Shown here in pieces: positions 17,796 through 27,255 of a stretch of DNA of 64,000 bases. The DNA comes from Tamlana sp. I1. GTDB lineage: Bacteria > Bacteroidota > Bacteroidia > Flavobacteriales > Flavobacteriaceae. The notes beneath the pieces are model-generated. The model was not told where the DNA came from, ran no database searches, and saw only the letters and a list, made by a program, of their open reading frames with translations. Numbering within the stretch: position 1 is the first letter of the stretch; each line of letters begins with the position of its first letter. The DNA is taken from the NCBI RefSeq assembly GCF_015355625.1, contig NZ_JACLAF010000008.1, positions 124,001 through 188,000 of the forward strand, written 5' to 3'. Position numbers and translations under genes: made by a program.

Positions 17796-18077
17796 TTAAA
17801 CTTGTTCGTAAATAGGTAAACTACTAATGGTTTTGCTTTTTAAACGCTCTGATTTCGAGTTGTAAATGCGCTCTAAAAGGGCGTTTATTTCTCTAAATTT
17901 TGGGGTTAATTCTGTTAGTTTGCCGTTGCTGTTTGTGGTTAATTCATGCTTGCAATGTTTGCAGGTGTATTCTTTTACATGTGAGGTTACTTTTTTACTA
18001 ACCACATAGTCATGTCCAAAAAAATGGCAATACATTTTCGGAATTAAAGCCAGCTTATTTGTGCTTGGTCTCATCAT
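17796..18077 (-). CDS. Small zinc-ribbon-like protein
   Basis: A 93-residue protein with CHFFGHDY near the N-terminus and CKHCKH about 20 residues later, so three cysteines plus histidines could hold one metal ion. The pattern recalls DUF1660-type small proteins, which is a tentative comparison. The C-terminal half is helical (KFREINALLERIYNS). It stands alone between convergent thiL and an alpha/beta hydrolase gene. Function is unknown. Confidence 0.65.
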   Translation of the reverse strand: MMRPSTNKLALIPKMYCHFFGHDYVVSKKVTSHVKEYTCKHCKHELTTNSNGKLTELTPKFREINALLERIYNSKSERLKSKTISSLPIYEQV

Positions 18078-18133
18078 TTTACATTTAGGGTTGCACTAAA
18101 TGTAATAATAAAAATAAATAACGCGACAAAAAG

Positions 18134-18913
18134 CTATTTATTTTCGATGAAATACATGATTTCATGTAGTACTTCACTTTCATTTTCGATAAAACTCATG
18201 TGTCCGTCGGGTAATTCAATGATTTTCACCTCGGTACCTTCCGCTTGCTCTAAAAGTGACTTGTAGTCTAAAACAGGATCGTTTTTACTTATAATCATCA
18301 TTTTCTTAAACGGTGTAAAATGCAATAACGCTTCTCGGTTATCTCTAATTTTCATGCCTTCCAAAGCCGCAACAATTCCTTGAAGAGGTGTTTGTAAGGC
18401 TTCTTTTGTGAGCTCTTTTATTTGTGTTTTAAAAATAATTCGGTTTTTAGGTCGAAATAAATTGCTAATACCAATCTTAATAAAAGTTTTGTGGTTTTGT
18501 TTAACGGCTACAATGGCGCGGTCTCTATTGATTTGTTTTTCTGGTGTGTCTGAGACTGCTGTCGAATTTAATAAGCACAATCCTTTTAGCGCATCAGGAT
18601 TTTTTTCCGCGAAAGCGAGCGCCACATAACCGCCCATTGAATGTCCGATCATGGTGGAACGCCGAATTCTTAAGTGTTTTAAAACAGCCTCAACAGCTTC
18701 GGCCATAAGTTCCATGCTGTGTACATAACCCAGGCAGCCCGTTTTGCCATGCCCCAATAAATCGATGCAAATTAGTCTGTTTTTTTTTGAAAAAGTTTCA
18801 ATAAAAGGCTTCCAAATGCTTATGTTTTCTAAAAATCCATGAAGTAAAACTATGGCATTTCCTTTTCCTGAATCGCTATAATTAATAAGTGTTCCTTTGT
18901 ATTCGAGAGTCAT
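18134..18913 (-). CDS. Alpha/beta fold hydrolase
   Basis: A 259-residue hydrolase with the complete fold: oxyanion strand VLLHGFLENISIWKPF, nucleophile elbow MIGHSMGGYVAL (Ser about 93), an acid in the segment SKNDPVLDY, and the catalytic His in LPDGHMSFIE. It has no signal peptide. The substrate cannot be told from sequence; relatives include esterases and MhpC/BioH-like enzymes. It is monocistronic by spacing (56 bp to the next gene on the same strand). Confidence 0.88.
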   Translation of the reverse strand: MTLEYKGTLINYSDSGKGNAIVLLHGFLENISIWKPFIETFSKKNRLICIDLLGHGKTGCLGYVHSMELMAEAVEAVLKHLRIRRSTMIGHSMGGYVALAFAEKNPDALKGLCLLNSTAVSDTPEKQINRDRAIVAVKQNHKTFIKIGISNLFRPKNRIIFKTQIKELTKEALQTPLQGIVAALEGMKIRDNREALLHFTPFKKMMIISKNDPVLDYKSLLEQAEGTEVKIIELPDGHMSFIENESEVLHEIMYFIENK

Positions 18914-18982
18914 AAATTGTTTATCTGTTGCAAAGATAAATTTTACGATGGAAAATATGGAAGCGTTTTTTTGGTTTTAACT

Positions 18983-19174
18983 TCATTGTGAAAGATTATT
19001 TAAAAGTGCTTCGTATTCTTCAAAGCGATGTGCTCTTATAGGACGAATTTTCGGTTCGGTTGAAAAATGTAACAATAAACAGGGGCTAATTTGTTTGTAT
19101 TTATCAACATATTCGTAGCCAACTAATTCATTGTTGTTAATGCGTTGCTTTATTTTATTGTGGTAGGGATACAT
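18983..19174 (-). CDS. Conserved small hypothetical protein
   Basis: A 63-residue soluble protein starting MYPYHNKIKQRINNNELVGY, with CLLLHFSTEPKIRPIRAHRF in the second half. I recall similar small proteins across Flavobacteriaceae, which supports a real gene, but no function is known. It lies 69 bp upstream of the alpha/beta hydrolase on the same strand and is divergent from the CoA-disulfide reductase gene. Confidence 0.6.
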   Translation of the reverse strand: MYPYHNKIKQRINNNELVGYEYVDKYKQISPCLLLHFSTEPKIRPIRAHRFEEYEALLNNLSQ

Positions 19175-19267
19175 GCTTGTTTAAGTCTAATCAGGGTTGA
19201 GTTTGTGATAAAAGTTACACTCTAATTTAAGCGTTTAGTTGAAATTTGAATATAATTTACAATTAAA

Positions 19268-20950
19268 ATGGAAAAAATCATCGTTATAGGAGGCTTATCT
19301 GCAGGTCCTTCTGCTGCTGCTAAAGCTAGAAGAGAAAACGAACAGGCTGAAATTATTTTGTTTGAAAAGGGTGCGCATGTAAGTTACGCGACTTGCGGAA
19401 TGCCTTATGCGTTTTCTGGTGTTATTGATAGTAGGGATAAGTTGATGGTGGTTAAGCCCGAATTGCTTCAAAACCGTTTTAATATCGACGTTCGATTGAA
19501 TGAAGAAGTAATCAACATAAACACTAAGGGTAAAATGGTGTTTTCTAACTTAGGTTCTTATAACTATGACAAACTGATATTCGCTACGGGAGCGAGACCG
19601 GTGGTGCCGCCCATTGCAAATATAAAATTAGCGCGTAATTGGTCGACTTGTCGTTCTATGGCTGATTTCGATAAAATCGTAAAATTAGGCTTGGCAACAG
19701 CGTCTAAACATATAACCGTTGTTGGTGCTGGATTGATAGGTGTTGAAGTGGCTGAAAATTTAATTGAAGCAGGAAAAAAAGTGACTTTAATTGAAGGGGC
19801 TTCACATGTTTTAACTATGTGGCAAAAGAAATTTGGCGATTTTTTGGAACGCATTTTAACGTCTGAAGGTGTTGAGGTTTTAACCAGTACTTTGGTTTCT
19901 AAATTTGATATTGATAAAGACGGCACCATTGAATCTGTAATTACAAAAGACGGAAACCGTATTCCAACCGATTTCGTGATTTTAAGTGTAGGTATAAAAC
20001 CCAATACAGATTTATTATTGGCTGAAGGCGCAGAATCTATTGAAAATGGGGCTTTAAAAGTGAATGAATTTATGGAAACTTCTATTAAAGATGTATTTGC
20101 TTCAGGCGATAACGTGTCGCTAAAAAATTTACAAACCAATGCTTTTGATTATTTTCCGCTAGGGACACATTCTAATAAAGGCGGGCGTGCTGCAGGAGTA
20201 AATGCTTTGGGAGGCGCTATTTCATTTAAAGGAGCTTATAAAACGGCTATTATAAAAGTGTTTGATTATACTTTAGCTAGAACAGGGATGAATGCGACGG
20301 CTTTAGAAGTTCAAGGAATTCCTTTTAAAACGGTGTTAACTGTATCAGGAGCAACGCCTGGTTACTATCCTGGACAAAAAGATTTGATTACTGAAATTTA
20401 TTTTGACCCTGAAACCGAACGTATTTTAGGTGCCGAATTATTTGGAGAAGTTGGGGTTGATAAGCGTGTTGATGTATTAAGTACTGCTATTTATGCGAAT
20501 CTTAAAATCACCGATTTATCGCAATTAGATTTGGCTTATGCACCACCATTTTCACCTGCCAAGGATCCTGTTGTTGTATCCAGTTTTGTTGCTGAGAATA
20601 TCATAAATGGAAAAAGTGAACAGATTACGGTTGAAGCTTTTTATGAATTATTAAATGCTGATTCTCAAGAAGATTATTTACTACTCGATGTGCGCTCTGA
20701 AAATGAGTATGAGCGAGGTACTATCCCTGGAGCCTTAAATTATCCATTGGACGATTTAAGAAATCATATGGATTTAATTAAAAGTAAAAATAAAAATATA
20801 ATTATTTTTTGTCAGAAAGGGCTAAGAGGTTATTTAGCAGAACGTATTTTAAGAAACAATGGGGTAGAAAGAATTTCAAACCTTGCAGGTGGTTTTAAGC
20901 TATGGTCGATGTTTAGTGATCAAATTGAGGTTCCAGAAGTTGTTGTTTGA
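19268..20950 (+). CDS. CoA-disulfide reductase with C-terminal rhodanese domain
   Basis: A 560-residue fusion. Residues 1-440 form a FAD/NAD(P)H pyridine nucleotide-disulfide oxidoreductase with FAD motif IVIGGLSAGPSAAAKARR, redox-active single Cys in YATCGMPYAFSG (about 43), and NAD motif VVGAGLIGVEVAENL. Residues about 455-555 form a rhodanese domain with active-site loop FCQKGLRGY (Cys about 521). Known fusions reduce CoA disulfide, CoA persulfide or polysulfide. The gene converges on the ACT-domain gene with a 17-bp gap holding an AT-rich palindrome (20955-20972). Confidence 0.93.
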   Translation: MEKIIVIGGLSAGPSAAAKARRENEQAEIILFEKGAHVSYATCGMPYAFSGVIDSRDKLMVVKPELLQNRFNIDVRLNEEVININTKGKMVFSNLGSYNYDKLIFATGARPVVPPIANIKLARNWSTCRSMADFDKIVKLGLATASKHITVVGAGLIGVEVAENLIEAGKKVTLIEGASHVLTMWQKKFGDFLERILTSEGVEVLTSTLVSKFDIDKDGTIESVITKDGNRIPTDFVILSVGIKPNTDLLLAEGAESIENGALKVNEFMETSIKDVFASGDNVSLKNLQTNAFDYFPLGTHSNKGGRAAGVNALGGAISFKGAYKTAIIKVFDYTLARTGMNATALEVQGIPFKTVLTVSGATPGYYPGQKDLITEIYFDPETERILGAELFGEVGVDKRVDVLSTAIYANLKITDLSQLDLAYAPPFSPAKDPVVVSSFVAENIINGKSEQITVEAFYELLNADSQEDYLLLDVRSENEYERGTIPGALNYPLDDLRNHMDLIKSKNKNIIIFCQKGLRGYLAERILRNNGVERISNLAGGFKLWSMFSDQIEVPEVVV

Positions 20951-20967
20951 TCAGCTTAAAAACCTTT

Positions 20968-21624
20968 TTAAGATTTTACGCGTTTTATAGCCGTAAATGC
21001 TTTGTCTACATATTCGTCTTCAACTAAAATGGTAAATTCGTTGGTGGTTGAAATTACTTCATACATCACTACGCCATCCCAAGCTAAACGTTTAAAAAAG
21101 TGGTAGTACAAGCCTGCAATTTTCGAGTTGTCTTGTGGTAAATTAATACTGATGGCCGATAAGCCTTCTTGAACAGCAAGCAGTGTTTCGTTTTCTAATT
21201 CTTTTTTTATAAATTCATTTAAACTGCTGGAAATAATCAGGTTGCTTTCATGAATCCCTCTTGTAAAGGTGTAAAAAGGTTTTGATTCTATTTTGATGCG
21301 TTCAAGGATTTTCGAATGGTTATCAATTAATGTATCCGAATTTTTTACGGTAAAATCGGTAAGATTGGAACGTACTGTAATATCGCCTAAATTTTGAATG
21401 GCTCTTTTCATTTTTACCGAATTCGATAAAGTTGCTGGCGGATTGTAGCGACGAAGTGCCATCATAATCGCACCAGGTTTTACATCTTTTTTAAGCATTT
21501 TGCTTATTGGTTCCACCAATTCGATGGCAAGCGCACTAAAATTAATGATGTTTCTAGATAAGGCTTCCTCTAAATAAGGTTGTGTAATTAAAATGTCTTC
21601 AACGCAATTGGATACCGTTTTCAT
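20968..21624 (-). CDS. ACT-domain-like protein paired with aspartate kinase
   Basis: A 218-residue soluble protein. The C-terminal 60 residues (GLYYHFFKRLAWDGVVMYEV, then NEFTILVEDEYVDKAF) look like an ACT ligand-binding domain, with a second weaker copy before it (TLLAVQEGLSAISINLP). The N-terminal third contains KPGAIMMALRRY, perhaps a helix-turn-helix or dimer segment. It is divergent from lysC with only 104 bp between them. ACT domains often sense amino acids, so a regulator of the aspartate pathway is plausible but not shown. Confidence 0.7.
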   Translation of the reverse strand: MKTVSNCVEDILITQPYLEEALSRNIINFSALAIELVEPISKMLKKDVKPGAIMMALRRYNPPATLSNSVKMKRAIQNLGDITVRSNLTDFTVKNSDTLIDNHSKILERIKIESKPFYTFTRGIHESNLIISSSLNEFIKKELENETLLAVQEGLSAISINLPQDNSKIAGLYYHFFKRLAWDGVVMYEVISTTNEFTILVEDEYVDKAFTAIKRVKS

Positions 21625-21734
21625 AAAGTTTCAAATGTTAATTATTTAACAATATGTGTAAAAATAAACTTTTTTTTAAATAAACATCGTGGTTATGCAA
21701 ATGAATTCTAATTTCGCGCTTTAAATTAATGACA

Positions 21735-23057
21735 ATGAAAGTATTAAAATTTGGTGGGACTTCTGTAGGGTCTGTTGAAAATATGTCCAACGTTAAAAAA
21801 ATTATTAACGATGGCGCTAAAAAGGTTGTTGTGCTTTCGGCCATGTCTGGAACAACAAATCAGTTGGTTGCAATTGCTCAAGATATTAAAGCAGGGAAAG
21901 CGCAAGATGCTGTTGAAAAAGTAAACCAACTTCATGAAAAATATAAAGTTACTATTGATGAACTTTTAAATGATACTGCTTTAAATACTGCTGTGAAAGC
22001 TTATGTTTCAGAGGTGTTTGCTTTTTTAGGAGATTGTACGAGTAAGTCTTTTTTAGAAACCTTAGAAAATCAAATTGTTGCTCAAGGCGAATTACTTTCT
22101 ACTTATATGTTTAATGCTTATTTAAATCAAGAAGGCGTAAGTTCGGCGTTATTGCCAGCATTAGATTTTATGCGTATTGATGAAAATAAAGAACCAGATA
22201 TCAACTATATTAAAGAAAATTTTAAACGTGTTTTTGACAATACGCCAGATTCTCAAATATACATCACTCAAGGTTTTATTTGTTTAGATGCTGAAGGTGA
22301 GATTTCAAATTTACAACGTGGTGGTAGCGATTATACGGCCACTATAATTGGAGCAGCTTTTATTGCTGAAGAAGTTCAAATCTGGACCGATATCGACGGG
22401 ATGCATAATAACGACCCAAGACATGTTGAAGGTACGCACCCTATTTCAAATTTATCTTTTGATGAAGCGGCAGAGTTGGCTTATTTCGGAGCAAAAATTT
22501 TACACCCACAAACAGTAACGCCTGTTCGTGTAGATAATATTCCGGTACGTTTAAAAAACACGATGGAGCCTTCTGCACACGGTACATTAATTTCAAATTT
22601 AACTTCTGGCGACGGAATTAAGGCTATTGCGGCAAAAGATGGTATTACGGCTATAAAAATTAAGTCGGCTAGAATGTTGCAAGCACATGGTTTCTTAAAG
22701 AAAGTGTTTGAAATTTTCGAAACTTATAAAACATCTATCGATATGATTACCACTTCGGAAGTAGCGGTTTCATTAACGATTGATGACGACAAGAACTTAG
22801 AAGCAATTTTAGCTGAATTAGAGAAAATTGCCATTATTGAAGTGGATAAAAACCAGAGTATTGTTTGTTTAGTAGGGCATGAGGTTGTAAATCACGACGA
22901 TACTTTTAAACTTTTCCAGATTTTACAAGATGTAAAAATTAGAATGATTTCATATGGTGGAAGTCAAAATAATATTTCATTATTAATTGATTCTGAAGAT
23001 AAAATTAATACGCTTCAAAAACTAAACGATTATTTATTTGAATTAGTCACTCCTTAG
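21735..23057 (+). CDS. lysC: Aspartate kinase, monofunctional
   Basis: Catalyses phosphorylation of aspartate, the first step towards lysine, threonine and methionine. Landmarks are MKVLKFGGTSVGS, FICLDAEGEISNLQRGGSDY and IWTDIDGMHNNDPRHVEGTH. The C-terminal part holds two ACT domains (AAKDGITAIKIKSARML and VSLTIDDDKNLEAILAELEK). I prefer the ATG at 21735; another ATG two codons upstream (21729) is possible. A TAATTTCGC sequence (21709-21717) resembles a degenerate -7 box. No homoserine dehydrogenase domain is attached. A strong terminator follows. Confidence 0.96.
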   Translation: MKVLKFGGTSVGSVENMSNVKKIINDGAKKVVVLSAMSGTTNQLVAIAQDIKAGKAQDAVEKVNQLHEKYKVTIDELLNDTALNTAVKAYVSEVFAFLGDCTSKSFLETLENQIVAQGELLSTYMFNAYLNQEGVSSALLPALDFMRIDENKEPDINYIKENFKRVFDNTPDSQIYITQGFICLDAEGEISNLQRGGSDYTATIIGAAFIAEEVQIWTDIDGMHNNDPRHVEGTHPISNLSFDEAAELAYFGAKILHPQTVTPVRVDNIPVRLKNTMEPSAHGTLISNLTSGDGIKAIAAKDGITAIKIKSARMLQAHGFLKKVFEIFETYKTSIDMITTSEVAVSLTIDDDKNLEAILAELEKIAIIEVDKNQSIVCLVGHEVVNHDDTFKLFQILQDVKIRMISYGGSQNNISLLIDSEDKINTLQKLNDYLFELVTP

Positions 23058-23082
23058 ATTAATCTAAAGATTTTGAAAGCAT

Positions 23083-23113
23083 AAGGGACGTTAATTTTAA
23101 CGTCCCTTTTTTT
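23083..23113 (+). terminator. Rho-independent terminator after lysC
   Basis: Stem GGGACGTTAA / TTAACGTCCC with a two-base loop, followed by seven T. It lies 25 bp after the lysC stop and separates it from the convergent aminopeptidase gene. Confidence 0.9.
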
Positions 23114-23151
23114 GTTTTATATATCTTATTCCGTGAAAACGGAAGGGTGAT

Positions 23152-24444
23152 TTATGAATTCATAATATCCTCAATTTCTTCAACTTCAATAGGGATGTTT
23201 TGCATTAAATTGAAGGGTGCTCCATTTTCTTGAATAACAAGATCGTCTTCTAAACGGATACCAAAACCTTCATTCGGAATGTATATTCCAGGCTCGACAG
23301 TAAAGACCATATTGGCTTCCATGGGGTCGGTTAAAATACCGTAATCATGTGTGTCTAATCCCATGTGGTGTGAGGTGCCGTGCATAAAGTATTTTTTATA
23401 AGCGGGCCATTCTGGGTTTTCGTTTTGCACATCGGCTTTGTCTAGTAAGCCAAGACCAAGTAATTCGCTAGTCATAAGTTTGCCAACTTCAATGTGGTAT
23501 TGTGTCCAATCGGTACCAGGAATAAGCATTTTTGTAGCTTCATTTTTCACTCTTAAAACCGCATTGTAAACTGCTTTTTGGCGGTCGGTAAATTTTCCTG
23601 AAACGGGAACACTACGGGTCATGTCGCTTGAGTAATTGGCGTATTCGGCGCCAATATCCATTAAAATGAGTTCGCCCGCTTGGCACTGTTGGTTGTTTTC
23701 AACATAATGTAAAACATTAGCGTTATTTCCTGATGCAACAATAGGAGTGTAGGCGAATTTTTTAGAACGGTTTCTTAAAAACTCATGCATAAATTCGGCT
23801 TCAATTTCATGTTCCCAAACACCTGGTTTTACAAAATTTAAAATTCGGCGAAAGCCTTTTTCTGTGATATTACAAGCTTGTTGGATTAAATCGATTTCAA
23901 TAGGGTTTTTAACCGAGCGTAAGCGTTGTAAAATAGGATTGCTTTTAGCAACACGGTGCGCAGGGTATTTGTCTTTTAGCCATTTGGTGTAGCGGTCCTC
24001 TCGGGTTTCAACATCAACATTAGCTCTGTAGTGTTCGTTGGTATTGATGTAAACGGTGTCGCATTGGGTCATGATTTCAAACATGATTTTTTCCATGTCT
24101 TGCAGCCAATACACAGTTTTTATGCCGCTGGTTTCAAAAGCTTTTTCTTTGGTTAGTTTTTCGCCTTCCCAAATAGCAATATGTTCATTTGTTTCTTTTA
24201 AAAATAAAATTTCGCGATGCTTTTCTTTTGGGCAATCTGGAAATAAAACTAAAATACTTTCTTCTTGATCTACGCCGCTTAAGTAAAAAATATCGCGGTG
24301 TTGTTCGAAAGGTAGCGTACTGTCTGCGCTTATGGGGTAAATATCGTTAGAATTAAAAACGGCTAAACTTTTAGGTTGCATTTGTGCTTTAAAGTTTTCA
24401 CGGTTTTTAATAAATAGCTTGCTATTAATTGGGCTGTATTTCAT
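23152..24444 (-). CDS. pepP: Xaa-Pro aminopeptidase (aminopeptidase P)
   Basis: A 430-residue cytosolic metallopeptidase that removes N-terminal residues preceding proline. The N-terminal creatinase-like domain contains NDIYPISADSTLPFEQHRDIF without its last bases of similarity resolved. The pita-bread domain carries the dinuclear metal ligands: the Asp pair in LMDIGAEYANYSSDMTR, the His in FMHGTSHHMGLDTHD, and two Glu in TVEPGIYIP and GIRLEDDLVI. The gene is monocistronic between a convergent lysC and a divergent metalloprotease gene. Confidence 0.95.
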   Translation of the reverse strand: MKYSPINSKLFIKNRENFKAQMQPKSLAVFNSNDIYPISADSTLPFEQHRDIFYLSGVDQEESILVLFPDCPKEKHREILFLKETNEHIAIWEGEKLTKEKAFETSGIKTVYWLQDMEKIMFEIMTQCDTVYINTNEHYRANVDVETREDRYTKWLKDKYPAHRVAKSNPILQRLRSVKNPIEIDLIQQACNITEKGFRRILNFVKPGVWEHEIEAEFMHEFLRNRSKKFAYTPIVASGNNANVLHYVENNQQCQAGELILMDIGAEYANYSSDMTRSVPVSGKFTDRQKAVYNAVLRVKNEATKMLIPGTDWTQYHIEVGKLMTSELLGLGLLDKADVQNENPEWPAYKKYFMHGTSHHMGLDTHDYGILTDPMEANMVFTVEPGIYIPNEGFGIRLEDDLVIQENGAPFNLMQNIPIEVEEIEDIMNS

Positions 24445-24508
24445 TTTTTAAGAATTTTAAAAGGAAGATAAAAGTACTGATTCTGTTCGATTTCAGGAGT
24501 TTATTTGC

Positions 24509-24516
24509 TATATTTG
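24509..24516 (+). promoter_or_regulatory. Promoter -7 box TATATTTG of the T9SS metalloprotease
   Basis: Exact TAnnTTTG match, 38 bp upstream of the ATG at 24555. A second TTTG-containing word lies just before it (TTTATTTGC), so the precise start is uncertain. Confidence 0.5.
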
Positions 24517-24554
24517 GGAAGGTTCTACTCATTATTTAACTAAAAATTAAGAAG

Positions 24555-26405
24555 ATGGTAATTAATCTTACTTGTTATAAAGCTTTTTTTACTGTTGTCT
24601 TTTTTAGTTTGATACTATCTCTAAGTTCTCATGCACAAGTTTTATTACGAGAAATTCCGTTAGAACAACAAGTTGAGAAATCTAATGTTGTGGTTGAAGG
24701 AAAAGTGGTTTCTAAAAAATCATTTTGGGGTTCGGATGGTAATATTTATACAGCAAACACTGTGGCTGTTTACAAGGTTTTTAAAGGTGAAACCACTTCT
24801 TTAATTGATATTGTAACCCAAGGCGGAACTATTGGCTTCGATTATCAAATGGTTACTCATAGTTTGCAACTTAAACGTGATGATTTAGGTGTTTTTACTT
24901 TAGTTGAACATTCAGAGTCTAGTAAAAGCGGAAATCAAATTAAACACTATAAAGTTTATAGTGGTTTGCAAGGTTTTTATAAATATAACTTGCATAATGA
25001 TGTGGTTTCAAACCCATTTTATTCACAGGAAGGTATCTCTAGTGCGTTTTATAAACAAATTTCAAACTATACAAAATCAGCTTTTATCGCAGTTAAGAAT
25101 TTTAATGTTGTTGATGCGATTTCAAAAATAAGTCAGTCAAAAAGTGTTTTGGTGCCTACTGAAATTACTTTTGCACCTACCACGGTATCTGCAGGAACGA
25201 AATCAACAATTACAATCTCTATTCCTAATGGGGCTACAGGTAATTTTGGAAACACTCAAGGTAAAGTGAGTTTTAGAAATGCCGATTCTGGGGGACAGGA
25301 TAAAATGGGAGTACCTGATTATATTGATGCTCTAGAAACTCAAATTTTAAATTGGACACCCACTTCTATTACTGTTGAGGTGCCTGATAATGCAGGAAAT
25401 GGTAATATTCGTGTTACCGATTCTAATTCGAATATTATAGACTCTACTGCCGATTTAGCTATAACTTACGCCTTGCTTAATGTTGTTTTTGATATTGAAG
25501 TTTCTGGCGTAACTAAAGATTATGCCTTTGCAACACGTCATGTAAATAACGATGGGAGTGGCGGCTATAAATGGCAAATGGAAACTAGTTTTGATGCCGA
25601 TGTTGAGCATGCAGGAGCAAAAGCAGCGTATCTATCAGCTTTAGGGACCTGGCGATGTGAAACAGGAGTGAACTTTACAATAGGTGCTGTGACTTCAATT
25701 GATAAGGCAGAGTTTGATGGTGTCAATGTGATTCGGTTTGATAATGGCGCAGAATTACCAGATGGAACCATTGGGCAAACTAGTTATTCTTTTTCAGCGT
25801 GTGGCACTAGTTTAGATAATATTCAGGCTTTTCCGACCGAGATAGATATGGTTTTTGATGATGAAACCAATTGGTATTTTGGGGATGGTTTACCTGGTTT
25901 TCGGGTCGATTTTCAAAGTGTGGCTTTGCATGAACTAGGTCATGCCCATCAATTGGGACATGTTATCCAGGAAATTGATGATGTGATGCATTATTCTATA
26001 TCTTTGGGCGCTCAAAAAAGAGTGTTGACTGTTGAAAATATTACAGCCGCTGAAATTGTTCAAAGCAAAAGTGAGTCTAGTGTACCAACTTCTAGTTGTT
26101 TTTCGGGTAAATCGCCTATGACGCATTATAATTGTCAGTTAAGTACTGAAGATTTTTCTGCAAATCACAAGCTTAAATTGTATCCAAATCCAACAAATGG
26201 ATTGCTTTATATTCAGTCGGGGGGATTAATTGATTTAGAATACGTAGTTGTTTCTGATGTTAGTGGCAGAATAATGTTTGAAAATAAAGTTTCTAATCTA
26301 AGTAATCCCGTTGTAATCGATTTAACTTCATTTTCAAAAGGTGTTTATTTTATCCAAATTTCAGCAAAAAGCGGTGCCTTAACAAAAAAAATCATCTTAG
26401 AATAG
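24555..26405 (+). CDS. T9SS-exported metzincin-type metalloprotease
   Basis: A 616-residue secreted protein. The signal peptide ends near SLSSHAQ (about residue 27). An IPT/TIG-like beta-sandwich occupies about 200-305 (TFAPTTVSAGTKSTITISIP). The protease domain has HELGHAHQLGH, the extended metzincin zinc motif HExxHxxxxxH with HELGH giving the general base, and MHYSI downstream as a Met-turn candidate. The C-terminal 80 residues are a type A T9SS sorting domain (KLYPNPTNGLLYIQSGG ... ISAKSGALTKKIILE). It should be released or surface-attached. Substrates are unknown. Confidence 0.9.
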   Translation: MVINLTCYKAFFTVVFFSLILSLSSHAQVLLREIPLEQQVEKSNVVVEGKVVSKKSFWGSDGNIYTANTVAVYKVFKGETTSLIDIVTQGGTIGFDYQMVTHSLQLKRDDLGVFTLVEHSESSKSGNQIKHYKVYSGLQGFYKYNLHNDVVSNPFYSQEGISSAFYKQISNYTKSAFIAVKNFNVVDAISKISQSKSVLVPTEITFAPTTVSAGTKSTITISIPNGATGNFGNTQGKVSFRNADSGGQDKMGVPDYIDALETQILNWTPTSITVEVPDNAGNGNIRVTDSNSNIIDSTADLAITYALLNVVFDIEVSGVTKDYAFATRHVNNDGSGGYKWQMETSFDADVEHAGAKAAYLSALGTWRCETGVNFTIGAVTSIDKAEFDGVNVIRFDNGAELPDGTIGQTSYSFSACGTSLDNIQAFPTEIDMVFDDETNWYFGDGLPGFRVDFQSVALHELGHAHQLGHVIQEIDDVMHYSISLGAQKRVLTVENITAAEIVQSKSESSVPTSSCFSGKSPMTHYNCQLSTEDFSANHKLKLYPNPTNGLLYIQSGGLIDLEYVVVSDVSGRIMFENKVSNLSNPVVIDLTSFSKGVYFIQISAKSGALTKKIILE

Positions 26406-26494
26406 GGCTTTGTAAGTTAATTTACTTAGATATTTAGTTTACTTCTAAGTAAAAATACGTAGTTAATTATAATGATTCTAAATAACAAAAACAT

Positions 26495-26511
26495 GACAAA
26501 TGTTATTTGTC
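26495..26511. promoter_or_regulatory. Perfect palindrome over the sdh promoter
   Basis: GACAAAT-GTT-ATTTGTC is a perfect 7-bp inverted repeat with a 3-bp spacer. Its right arm contains the TTTG that serves as the -33 element of the sdh promoter, so a bound dimeric regulator would block or aid RNA polymerase. The regulator is not identified. Confidence 0.6.
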
Positions 26512-26538
26512 TATAATTCGGTTCTGAACTACCTTTGC
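26506..26538 (+). promoter_or_regulatory. Promoter of the sdh operon
   Basis: TTTG (26506-26509), a 20-bp spacer, then TACCTTTGC (26530-26538). Both elements fit the Bacteroidota consensus. The -7 box ends 25 bp before the sdhC start. Confidence 0.75.
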
Positions 26539-26563
26539 TAGAATCTTAAAAATAACTTAACTA

Positions 26564-27244
26564 ATGAGCGGATTTTTTAAATCTTCGATAGGAAGGAAGG
26601 TAGCCATGGCGCTTTCTGCATTCTTCCTCATGTTTTTCTTACTTCAGCATTTTGCTATTAATATTTTATCGGTAATCAGTCCAGAACTTTTTAACGAGGT
26701 GTCTCACTTTATGGGGACAAACCCATTAATACAATTTGCTTTACAACCTGTTTTACTTTTTGGTGTGATTTTTCATTTCGTAATGGGATTCATATTAGAA
26801 ATTAAAAACAAAAAAGCAAATGGTGTAGCTTATGCTAAAAATAATGGCGCTGCAAACTCTTCTTGGGTAAGCAGAAACATGATTTGGAGTGGGGTTGCTA
26901 TCTTAGCTTTCATCATTTTACACTTTATTGATTTTTGGTTTCCTGAAATCAACGCGAAATTTATTAAAGGCGATTGGTCTGGTACCATGGCAGGTGTAGA
27001 AGGGTATCGTTATTATGAAGAATTGGTTCATAAATTCGTAAACCCAATTCGTGTTGGCGCTTATGTTGTTGCTTTTGTGTTTCTAGCATTACACTTATTA
27101 CACGGATTCACTTCGGCTTTCCAATCTATGGGAGGTACAGCAGGAAGAAAAAAGACCTTACAAACTATTGGTAAAGCCTATTCAATAATTATTCCTTTAG
27201 GGTTTATTTTTATTGCACTTTACCATCATTTTTTTAACCATTAA
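26564..27244 (+). CDS. sdhC: Succinate dehydrogenase cytochrome b subunit
   Basis: Membrane anchor of complex II, 226 residues with five predicted transmembrane helices, the arrangement of the single-polypeptide di-heme b type. Candidate heme-ligand histidines lie in the helices ([43 protein letters not shown]). It begins the operon sdhC-sdhA-(lipoprotein)-sdhB, 11 bp before sdhA. It transfers electrons from the iron-sulfur subunit to menaquinone, by family knowledge. Confidence 0.95.
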   Translation: MSGFFKSSIGRKVAMALSAFFLMFFLLQHFAINILSVISPELFNEVSHFMGTNPLIQFALQPVLLFGVIFHFVMGFILEIKNKKANGVAYAKNNGAANSSWVSRNMIWSGVAILAFIILHFIDFWFPEINAKFIKGDWSGTMAGVEGYRYYEELVHKFVNPIRVGAYVVAFVFLALHLLHGFTSAFQSMGGTAGRKKTLQTIGKAYSIIIPLGFIFIALYHHFFNH

Positions 27245-27255
27245 TCTTCAATAGA

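Noticed and set aside
19564-20139. 191-codon open frame antisense to the CoA-disulfide reductase gene
   Set aside because: It mirrors a strongly conserved enzyme on the other strand, has no recognisable domain and no promoter.
20955-20972. Terminator between the CoA-disulfide reductase and ACT genes
   Set aside because: CTTAAAAA/TTTTTAAG is a perfect palindrome but purely AT-rich in the stem apart from its ends, and it overlaps a stop codon; too weak to call.
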